Source: JBOHTO01 sp050733695 (GTDB taxonomy: Bacteria; Gemmatimonadota; Gemmatimonadetes; Gemmatimonadales; Gemmatimonadaceae). Taken from it: a DNA stretch of 57,622 nt. This document shows positions 51,397 to 57,622 of the stretch, in pieces (the stretch's first letter is position 1; each line of letters starts with the position of its first letter). The stretch covers positions 1-57,622 of the forward strand of contig JBOHTO010000111.1 in NCBI GenBank assembly GCA_050733695.1. Reading direction: 5' to 3'. The notes below the pieces were generated by a model, which did not search any database, was not told the origin of the DNA, and saw nothing but the letters and a program-made list of their open reading frames with translations. Both the position numbers and the translations under genes were made by a program.

Positions 51397-51981
51397 ATGC
51401 AAGGAACCCTGATCGCCGTCGCCGCAACAACGATTTCGATGTCGCTCGTGCTCGCGGCGACTTCTGCGGGACAGACCGCCGAGTCGATGCCCACTGTCGC
51501 CGCGAACGCCGAGCTGGCCGCCGAGCTGGATGACGCCACCATCATTGCGATCTTCGATGCCGCCAACACTGCCGACATCGAAACCGGCGAGCTGGCGATG
51601 CAGCGCGGCGAGAGCAAGGAGGTTCGTGACTTCGGGGCAATGCTCGCGCGGGACCACCAGAATGTCCGCCAACAGGGCCGTGATCTGGCGAGGCGGCTCG
51701 GTGTGACTCCGACGCCACCTGCCGGCGACGCCCACGCGAAGGCACACGAGTTGGCGATGGCAGAGCTGCGCTCGCTGCACGGCACCGAGTTCGATCACGC
51801 CTTTCTGCAGCACGAGGTCGCGTTCCACAAGGCCGTCCTCGACGCGGTGAAGACGACGCTTCTGCCAGCGATCAGGAACGCCGAGATCAGGGATCTCGTG
51901 GTGAAGGTCGCGCCTGCATTCCAGGCCCATATGATGGCGGCGGAGAGCCTCGACAGGCGCCTCTACGGCGCATCGAAGTAA
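51397..51981 (+). CDS. DUF4142 (ferritin-like) secreted protein
   Basis: The protein is 194 residues from the ATG at 51397, with ggagagatgat upstream. The signal peptide (SMSLVLAATSAGQTA) predicts export. The mature part is a helical bundle with the DUF4142 pattern: IIAIFDAANTADIETGELAM, KEVRDFGAMLARDHQNV, FDHAFLQHEVAFHKAVLDAV, and KVAPAFQAHMMAAESL. Several His and Glu are spaced as in ferritin-like four-helix bundles, although metal binding has not been shown for the family. It is first in the plus-strand group driven from the divergent promoter region. Confidence 0.88.
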   Translation: MQGTLIAVAATTISMSLVLAATSAGQTAESMPTVAANAELAAELDDATIIAIFDAANTADIETGELAMQRGESKEVRDFGAMLARDHQNVRQQGRDLARRLGVTPTPPAGDAHAKAHELAMAELRSLHGTEFDHAFLQHEVAFHKAVLDAVKTTLLPAIRNAEIRDLVVKVAPAFQAHMMAAESLDRRLYGASK

Positions 51982-52072
51982 TACGAACGTACACTCGATC
52001 GTGAACGCCACGACCGTTCAGCGATGCGGTCCGATCGAGTATCTCGATTCACTGTGAATCCGGAGAATTGAT

Positions 52073-53671
52073 ATGGGCGAAGCACAGTCCCCAATGTCGG
52101 GGCCGGATCTGACGAAGGGCGTCGCCTCGATTGACGTCCGCGAGGGCGAGCTCCTGCTCGGTCACGCGGACGGCGAGGCGGTGTTGCTCACTCGATGTCA
52201 GAATGAGCTGGTCGCGGTTGGCGGGCGGTGCCCGCACTACGGGGCTCCGCTCGTTGAGGGACTCGTGGTCGGTGACACGATAAGGTGTCCGTGGCATCAC
52301 GCAGCCTTCAGCTTGCGCACCGGGAGTATGCTGCGTCCCCCGGCACTCGGAGACCTGCCGTGCTGGAACGTGGAAGAGCACGGGGGGCTGGCAGTGGTGG
52401 TGGGCAGGCAGACGCTCCCCGGCACTACCGGAAATGAGAGCGCGCGGGCGACGCACTCTGCCGCTCCCGAATCCGTGCTCATTCTCGGCGGCGGCGCCGC
52501 CGGTGCGTTCGCGGCCGAGACGCTCAGGCGGGAAGGCTACGAGCGCTCGATCACTGTCGTGGAAGCGGGACCATCGGCCCCGTACGACCGGCCCAACCTG
52601 TCGAAGGACTACCTCGCGGGCACCGCGGCGGAGGAATGGATCCCGCTTCGACCGAGCTCCTTTTATGCCGAGCATGACATCGAACTTCTCCTCGGAGTGC
52701 GTGCCATGGCGATCGATTCCGCTGCTCGGCGCGCATCCCTGAATGATGGGACGACGCGTGAGTTCGGGGCGCTTCTGATCGCGACGGGGGCGACGCCCGC
52801 AAGGCTCGACATTCCCGACCGCGGCCAGCGGATCCACTACCTGCGATCGCTCGCCGACAGTCGCGCGATCATTCAGGCGGCGACGATTGCAGAACGTGCG
52901 GTGGTGCTCGGCGCCAGCTTCATCGGACTCGAAGTTGCGGCAGCGCTTCGCACGCGGGGGCTGGAAGTCACCGTGGTCGGGCCGGAAGCACGACCACTCG
53001 AGCGCGTTCTGGGCTCCGAGCTCGGAGATTTCATCCGCGCACTGCACGAGGAACACGGAGTTGTATTCCGCCTCGGACAGACGGCCGTCGCGGTCAGCCG
53101 CACGAGTGTCACACTTCAGGACGGCGAGGAGCTCGACGCCGGCCTGGTGGTCGCCGGTATCGGAGTGAGGCCCGACACCGACATCGCGGACCGGGCGGGG
53201 GTGGTGACTGACCGCGGTATCCTCGTCAATGAGTATCTCGAGACAAGTGTACCCGGGATCTACGCCGCGGGCGATGTCGCGCGCTGGCCGGACCCCCGCA
53301 CCGGGGAACTCGTGCGGATAGAGCACTGGGTTGTCGCCCAGCGTCAGGGCCAGACCGCTGCCCGGAACATGCTGGCTGCCCTGACCGGCGCGCGTGAGCG
53401 CTTCGATGCCGTTCCGTTCTTCTGGAGCCAGCACTATGACGTTGCAATCGCCTATGTGGGTCATGCCGCACGCTGGGATTCAGTACATGTGGAAGGGGAC
53501 CTCGGAGCTCGGGACTGCTCCGTCACCTACCGCGATCGCGATCAGGTGGCAGCAGTCGCCACCATCTTCCGTGATCGTGAGAGCCTCGCCGCGGAGCTCG
53601 CTCTGGAGCGCCGCGCCGGGCATCCGGGAGGAACTCCTCCTCCGCGCATTCATGCGGCGACGCCAGCTTGA
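52073..53671 (+). CDS. Rieske-FAD NAD(P)H oxidoreductase (AIF-like / ferredoxin reductase type)
   Basis: The protein is 532 residues from the ATG at 52073. An N-terminal Rieske [2Fe-2S] domain (ligands Cys53 and His55 in GRCPHYGAP, Cys72 and His75 in RCPWHHAAF) precedes a pyridine nucleotide-disulfide reductase fold. The latter has VLILGGGAAGAFAAETLRRE (FAD), APYDRPNLSKDYLAG, VVLGASFIGLEVAAALRTRG (NADH), and VPGIYAAGDVARW. This arrangement is that of AIF-like Rieske flavoproteins, which pass electrons from NADH to an Fe-S or oxygenase partner. It has no disulfide CxxxxC pair. A 9-bp inverted repeat (51993-52001 with 52032-52040) lies in the gap before it. The Rieske-plus-flavin composition parallels the broken gene at 28011, but in the opposite domain order. 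Confidence 0.9.
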   Translation: MGEAQSPMSGPDLTKGVASIDVREGELLLGHADGEAVLLTRCQNELVAVGGRCPHYGAPLVEGLVVGDTIRCPWHHAAFSLRTGSMLRPPALGDLPCWNVEEHGGLAVVVGRQTLPGTTGNESARATHSAAPESVLILGGGAAGAFAAETLRREGYERSITVVEAGPSAPYDRPNLSKDYLAGTAAEEWIPLRPSSFYAEHDIELLLGVRAMAIDSAARRASLNDGTTREFGALLIATGATPARLDIPDRGQRIHYLRSLADSRAIIQAATIAERAVVLGASFIGLEVAAALRTRGLEVTVVGPEARPLERVLGSELGDFIRALHEEHGVVFRLGQTAVAVSRTSVTLQDGEELDAGLVVAGIGVRPDTDIADRAGVVTDRGILVNEYLETSVPGIYAAGDVARWPDPRTGELVRIEHWVVAQRQGQTAARNMLAALTGARERFDAVPFFWSQHYDVAIAYVGHAARWDSVHVEGDLGARDCSVTYRDRDQVAAVATIFRDRESLAAELALERRAGHPGGTPPPRIHAATPA

Positions 53672-53677
53672 GTCCGG

Positions 53678-53704
53678 TGGTACCCGTGGTACCCGTGGTA
53701 CCCG
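53678..53704. repeat. 9-bp tandem repeat, 3 copies
   Basis: Three copies of tggtacccg follow the oxidoreductase stop by 6 bp, in the spacer before folE. Confidence 0.9.
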
Positions 53705-53748
53705 AGCTTCAGTGACGCTGCTTCGACTCAGGGAGACTCCGAACAATC

Positions 53749-54444
53749 ATGCCGATCGCCAAGACCGCTGACATCGCTGACCACCGCATGGCTCACCCGC
53801 TGGAATGGAGCGGGCCGCGCCGAATCGGCGCCACCGCGCCGACGCTCGTAGAGAGTGTTGGCGAGCGCGGGACACCGGCCATCGACAAGACGGAGCTGAT
53901 GTATCTGGTACGCCGCGAGCTCGAGTTGCTGCGAGAGGATCCGGATCGACCTGGACTTCAGAACACACCCGAGCGTGTGGCGAGTTCGCTCACGTGGCTG
54001 ACGCGCGGGTACGAGCTGAGCGTGGAAGCTGTCGTCGGGGACGCGGTCTTCGAGGAGGCTCACGAGAGCATGGTGATGGTGCGAGACATCGAGCTGTACT
54101 CGATGTGCGAGCACCACATGCTTCCCTTCTTTGGGAGGGCGCACATTGCCTACATCCCGAATGGCAGGATCATCGGGTTGTCGAAACTACCGCGCATTGT
54201 GGAGGTCTTCGCACGCCGCCTCCAGGTGCAGGAGCGCCTCACCGAGCAGATCGCACAGGCCATCGAGGACGTGTTGCATCCAGGTGGCGTCGGCGTCGTG
54301 ATCGAAGCAGCTCACCTGTGCATGATGATGCGCGGTGTCGAGAAACAGAACTCCAGGACGATCACCAGCGCCCTGCGCGGGAAGTTCAGCGATTGTCCGA
54401 TGACCCGTGACGAGTTTCTGCGCCTCGCGCACGGGAGCGGCTGA
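53749..54444 (+). CDS. folE: GTP cyclohydrolase I (FolE, type IA)
   Basis: This 231-residue enzyme converts GTP to dihydroneopterin triphosphate, the first step to folate and pterin cofactors. Motifs are PDRPGLQNTPERVASSL, ELYSMCEHHMLPFFGRAHIA (zinc Cys and His), GRIIGLSKLPRIVEVFARRL and HLCMMMRGVEKQNSRTITSA (second zinc Cys), with the whole C-terminal catalytic core present. The first 45 residues are extra compared with short bacterial forms and vary in the family. It lies 77 bp after the Rieske oxidoreductase on the same strand. Sharing that transcript is possible. Confidence 0.96.
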   Translation: MPIAKTADIADHRMAHPLEWSGPRRIGATAPTLVESVGERGTPAIDKTELMYLVRRELELLREDPDRPGLQNTPERVASSLTWLTRGYELSVEAVVGDAVFEEAHESMVMVRDIELYSMCEHHMLPFFGRAHIAYIPNGRIIGLSKLPRIVEVFARRLQVQERLTEQIAQAIEDVLHPGGVGVVIEAAHLCMMMRGVEKQNSRTITSALRGKFSDCPMTRDEFLRLAHGSG

Positions 54445-54594
54445 GGTCGCGGGATTCGCCGACACATCTGGCCCTCTACCGTACGCGCATGCCGCGTGTC
54501 AGTCGGCCGCTCCGCGCGGTCCTCCTGGTGCGCCGCAGCTTTCACCAGGACATTGGGAGGGATGTACGTGCCGTACCGGGCATTCGGGTTCTGA

Positions 54595-55767
54595 CTACCG
54601 GGCGTGATCGTCGCTCATACCGACGATGTCGCGCGTTTCACCTGGCCCGGAAGGCGCGGTGCCGATCGTGCGGAAGAGCATCTTGATGTTGCCGACTCGC
54701 AACTCGCTGCCACCGCGAATGATTTGCTCTGCCGAGACGCGCTCGCCGTTGACGTACGTTCCGTTCGTGGACCCCAGATCGAGGACGTGCCAGCTCTTCC
54801 CACGCAGGAACAGCGTCGCATGCGATCCGGAAATGCTGTTGTCGGAGAGCAGCACATCGTTGTGTTCTGCCCGGCCGATCTGGGCGACGGGCCGCTCGAT
54901 ACGGATGCGCCTCCCCCTGAGTACGCCCCCGTTCAGGATCTCGAGCGTGGCGAGAAGGACGAGATTGTCGTCGCGGCTCCGAGCACGCGCCGGACGCATT
55001 GCCGGGACTGAGGGAGTCGCATCGCCTTCCCTCGATGCTGCGCCGGTCCGCATACGGCCGATCGCGAGCGGAGCGGCGCGCAGTTCCGGTGCTGGCTCGT
55101 AGGAGGCCGCGGCCGCCTCGAACCTGAACTCCTCGGCACCCGTTCTGATCACGTCACCCCTGCCAAGCAGCTTCGTTTCGTCGATACGTGCGCCGTTGAC
55201 GAAGACACCGTTGCTGCTCGTGTCGGTGACAGTGTAGCCCTGCAGACCCGGCGCAACGATCGCGTGCCGGCGCGAGACATCCTTGCTCGCGAGCGCGATA
55301 CCGCACTCCGGATCGCGGCCGATCGTGAGACCGCCGTCCGGGATTCGAATGACCGAGCCATCTCGGAGTGCAATGAGACAGCCGCCGCTGTCGGCGGTTG
55401 GCTCCGCGGGAGCGAACTGCGCGAGGAGCAGGAGATCCTCGTCCGTGACGCCGGTAACATGCGCAGTGCTTCCGATAGACCGTACATCGCCGTATAGAAT
55501 CGTCCGGCCGGCGGCACCGATGCGCCATCCGTGGTGGATCTCCCGCGGCTCGGTGCCAAGTGGCTCATCGTTTACGGTTACCGACGCGTCGAAGGAGGAC
55601 CCGCCGCGGCGAACGGTGGTCGCATGCTCCGGCATCACGGTGAAGATGGCGACGGTGGAAACGCCCAGAAGTGCAGGGCAGGGGACCGTGTCATCACCGG
55701 AGCCGCCCAGACGCGTCTCCCCGATCGGCAGGGCATAGCGTTCACTGTCAATCACCAGAAAGGACAT
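54595..55767 (-). CDS. Protein with two FHA domains
   Basis: The protein is 390 residues from the ATG at 55767 (MSFLVIDSE). The first FHA domain (about 150-225) has GGLTIGRDPECGIALASKDV, SRRHAI and TDTSSNGVFVNG. The second (about 285-365) has AQIGRAEHNDVLLSDNSISG, SHATLF and LDLGSTNGTYVNG. Both keep the Gly-Arg, Ser and Asn residues that bind phosphothreonine. The first 120 residues are beta-rich and may be a diverged third FHA-like fold. No signal peptide or membrane span. Its gene is divergent from a Ser/Thr kinase 108 bp away, so it probably reads that kinase's phosphorylation. An ATG at 55818 would extend it by 17 residues. Confidence 0.9.
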   Translation of the reverse strand: MSFLVIDSERYALPIGETRLGGSGDDTVPCPALLGVSTVAIFTVMPEHATTVRRGGSSFDASVTVNDEPLGTEPREIHHGWRIGAAGRTILYGDVRSIGSTAHVTGVTDEDLLLLAQFAPAEPTADSGGCLIALRDGSVIRIPDGGLTIGRDPECGIALASKDVSRRHAIVAPGLQGYTVTDTSSNGVFVNGARIDETKLLGRGDVIRTGAEEFRFEAAAASYEPAPELRAAPLAIGRMRTGAASREGDATPSVPAMRPARARSRDDNLVLLATLEILNGGVLRGRRIRIERPVAQIGRAEHNDVLLSDNSISGSHATLFLRGKSWHVLDLGSTNGTYVNGERVSAEQIIRGGSELRVGNIKMLFRTIGTAPSGPGETRDIVGMSDDHAR

Positions 55768-55875
55768 GGCATCCCGTTGACGACCGTGCACCGGATTCGT
55801 GACCACGGTGCGGGCCATCCCGTCTATTCATCGCGCGTGAACGCCGCGCCCCCTCCAATCACGAGCAGCTCCGGC

Positions 55876-57501
55876 ATGACCTCGACATCCAGGCGGGAGA
55901 TCGCCGACATTGACATGGTTCGTTCCATGCTGGAGGACGAGTACGACATCCTCGAGGAACTCGGCCGCGGCGGAATGGCCGTCGTGTACCGTGCGCTGGA
56001 GCGCGAGCTCGATCGTGAGGTCGCGATCAAGGTGCTCCCCTTCTCGATGGGGTTCGATGGTGGCTTCGTCGAACGCTTCCAGCGTGAAGCCCGAACCGCT
56101 GCCCGCCTCGAACATCCTCACATAATCCCGGTGTACAGGGTCGGTCGGACCGGGCAGGTGAGCTATTTCGTAATGAAGTTTGTGAGGGGTCAGGCACTCT
56201 CCGATCTTCTCCGGAAGCACGGTATGATCCCGGCAGCGCAGTTGCGCCGAATCCTGATGGAGACCGCTTCCGCACTTGGCTATGCCGCTGGACGTGGCGT
56301 CGTGCATCGCGATATCAAACCAGACAACATCATGCTGGAGGAAGACGGCCGCTGCGTGATCGCCGACTTTGGCATCGCACGCTCCGCATCGGATTCCAAG
56401 CTGACTTCGACCGGCATGTCGGTCGGAACGCCGCGCTACATGAGCCCGGAACAGGCGCGAGCAAAGGATATCGACGGTCGGAGCGACATCTACAGTCTGG
56501 GTATCGTAGGCTACGAATGCCTCGTGGGAATGACCCCGTTCGACGGCGACGATGCATTGGCGATCCTCATGGATCATATCAACGCTCCGCTTCCGCACCC
56601 CGTGCTTGGCTCCGCAGAGGATCGCGCTCTGTTTGAAGTCATCGAGCGCATGCTCGCCAAGCAGCCATCGGACCGTTTCCAAACCGCGGGAGACCTGATC
56701 GCTGCGCTGCATGCCACGCGCGTGGATTCCTCGACGTCACGCTCCGGCACAGTTGCCTCATTCTCCGTGGCACCCGGCCCGTCGTACGACATCCCGGTTC
56801 CTCCCCTCGTCGTTCCCGCGAAAGCGGGGATCCATTCTCCACTCACACCAACACGTCCCGGCCCGGCCGTACCCGGCGAACCCTGGCGCAGCCGTGGCGC
56901 AATCGCTACGGCGCTGCAAGGCGCCCGCGCGATCGTCGCACTGCACGGCCCGGAGGCGCGGCACGCCATGATGCGCGCGCGACGCTACATCGTGAACCGG
57001 AACCGGACCTTCTGGGTGACCTCTGCCGCAGCCAGCATTGCGTGCATCGTCCTGTACTACGGTTTGCATTTCGCGACGAAGCACCAGTCCCGCTGTCCGC
57101 AACCGGTAGCCGCCGCGGTATCTCCGGCGCCGGATGTCGCTGCTACGCCGCAGACGCCTGCGCGAACCCTGTCCCTGCTCGTCGACGCGATCGGAACACG
57201 CGGCGGCGGTTCGGAGCTGGACGTGTACTACGACGTCTGCGGGCTTGAACGCGGCACCAGCTATACCACTCGCGTCACCGTCGTCAAGAACGAGTCTGGG
57301 CTCAAGCGCATCTTCGGCCGCTCTGTCGACCCGATCATCGTGAGCTACGATGAGACGGCCGCCGGCCCTGCGACACGACGCCATCGCACGCTCGACGTCA
57401 GCGGAATGCCGGCCGGAGCGTACACCCTCGGCGTCAAAGTCACCAATAAAGAGGGACAGGTGCGCGAAAAGAACATCGAGTTCCAGGTGCTTGAGCACTG
57501 A
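55876..57501 (+). CDS. Transmembrane Ser/Thr protein kinase (PknB-like)
   Basis: The protein is 541 residues from the ATG at 55876. The kinase domain (about 23-285) is complete: GRGGMAVVY (P-loop), VAIKVL (Lys52), VVHRDIKPDNIML (catalytic Asp near 146), DFGIA, GTPRYMSPEQ and SDIYSLGIVGYEC. A juxtamembrane linker (about 286-375) includes PLVVPAKAGIHSP, translated from a REP element. The membrane span is FWVTSAAASIACIVLYYGLH (378-397). The outer domain (about 400-541) is beta-rich and ends GVKVTNKEGQVREKNIEF, without PASTA repeats. A GTG at 55838 is an alternative start. The divergent FHA protein is a likely partner. Confidence 0.92.
   Translation: MTSTSRREIADIDMVRSMLEDEYDILEELGRGGMAVVYRALERELDREVAIKVLPFSMGFDGGFVERFQREARTAARLEHPHIIPVYRVGRTGQVSYFVMKFVRGQALSDLLRKHGMIPAAQLRRILMETASALGYAAGRGVVHRDIKPDNIMLEEDGRCVIADFGIARSASDSKLTSTGMSVGTPRYMSPEQARAKDIDGRSDIYSLGIVGYECLVGMTPFDGDDALAILMDHINAPLPHPVLGSAEDRALFEVIERMLAKQPSDRFQTAGDLIAALHATRVDSSTSRSGTVASFSVAPGPSYDIPVPPLVVPAKAGIHSPLTPTRPGPAVPGEPWRSRGAIATALQGARAIVALHGPEARHAMMRARRYIVNRNRTFWVTSAAASIACIVLYYGLHFATKHQSRCPQPVAAAVSPAPDVAATPQTPARTLSLLVDAIGTRGGGSELDVYYDVCGLERGTSYTTRVTVVKNESGLKRIFGRSVDPIIVSYDETAAGPATRRHRTLDVSGMPAGAYTLGVKVTNKEGQVREKNIEFQVLEH
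56800..56836. repeat. REP-like palindrome inside the kinase gene, copy 5
   Basis: cgttcccgcgaaagcgggga with flanking cctcccctcgt and tccatt closely matches the intergenic copy at 4927-4960, including the flanks. It is read in frame as VVPAKAGIHS within the kinase linker, so the element entered a coding region without breaking it. Confidence 0.85.
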
Positions 57502-57543
57502 CAGCATTCTCGCCCCATGCTCTGGACCTGGCAGTCAGACAAT

Positions 57544-57569
57544 GCATTCCCACTCCTGCGGGAATGAGG
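57544..57569. repeat. REP-like palindrome, copy 6
   Basis: cattcccactcctgcgggaatg is a diverged hairpin of the same family, 43 bp after the kinase stop, where a terminator could be expected. Confidence 0.6.
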
Positions 57570-57573
57570 ACGC

Positions 57574-57622
57574 CGGGGGGGGGCGGGGGGGTGGGTGGGT
57601 GGGGGGTGGGGGGGGGGGGGGG
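57574..57622. repeat. Poly-G tract at the window end
   Basis: The last 49 bases are almost only G, with a few C and T. This may be real low complexity or an assembly or sequencing end. Nothing is encoded. Confidence 0.8.

Noticed and set aside
54445..54594. Small ORFs between folE and the FHA gene
   Set aside because: They are Arg/Ser-rich, without a ribosome-binding site or family match, and are consistent with non-coding convergent spacer.
1..57622. tRNA, rRNA, insertion sequences, phage or plasmid genes
   Set aside because: No cloverleaf, rRNA segment, transposase, integrase or replication protein was recognised on either strand.

Overview
The window is GC-rich and gene-dense. It carries a SusC/SusD pair, many lipoproteins, GTG/TTG starts and short gene overlaps. 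It also has an imuA-imuB-dnaE2 cassette, a Ser/Thr kinase beside an FHA protein, and dispersed REP-type palindromes. I read it as a chromosomal segment of a Gram-negative soil or water bacterium, probably a Gemmatimonadota. That assignment rests on gene content only. I saw no rRNA, tRNA, CRISPR array, insertion sequence or phage region.

Layout. 1-4.5 kb: a truncated giant sensor kinase with a HAMP array (- strand). 5.0-8.2 kb: an M14 peptidase / PAP2 phosphatase / rRNA methyltransferase operon (-). 8.4-11.1 kb: recQ and an MscS channel (+). 11.2-12.9 kb: a GNAT-deacetylase fusion (-). 13.1-15.8 kb: a small lipoprotein and a frameshifted M28 peptidase. 15.8-20.9 kb: a TetR regulator, transketolase and a GGDEF/EAL protein. 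21.2-26.6 kb: a susC-susD-Ig lipoprotein operon (-). 26.8-31.1 kb: small lipoprotein, barrel and KTSC genes, two gene relics and an amidohydrolase. 31.2-34.7 kb: aconitase and an HD-GYP protein. 35.1-40.4 kb: the ImuA/ImuB/DnaE2 mutagenic polymerase cassette. 40.5-46.5 kb: a RiPP operon. 46.6-51.1 kb: DUF2254, DUF5996, an FAD monooxygenase and a probable Fe-S regulator. 51.4-54.4 kb: a DUF4142 protein, a Rieske/FAD oxidoreductase and folE. 54.6-57.5 kb: a double-FHA protein divergent from a transmembrane Ser/Thr kinase.

The main candidate for an undescribed system is the RiPP operon at 40493-46482. A consensus-like promoter drives an apparently leaderless 18-codon ORF, which is coupled by a GTGA overlap to a 65-residue precursor. 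The precursor leader has the exact spacing of the lasso-peptide recognition motif. Downstream genes are a secreted lipoprotein, a SPASM-type radical SAM enzyme, an HPr-kinase-like kinase, a PqqD-like RRE protein, a lasso B2-type leader peptidase and a nucleotidyltransferase fused to a beta-propeller. From the lipoprotein onward the genes overlap by 4 to 8 bp. The lasso macrocyclase (asparagine-synthetase homologue) is absent, so the locus looks like lasso-type leader handling joined to radical SAM chemistry.

Other points of interest are an ImuA whose P-loop position is replaced by glycine runs encoded by G tracts, an acetyltransferase-deacetylase fusion, a roughly 11-unit HAMP array, a FAD/Rieske gene collapsed by internal deletion, a REP element translated inside the Ser/Thr kinase, short tandem duplications overlapping several stop codons, and a Cys-rich regulator beside back-to-back TTGACA promoters.
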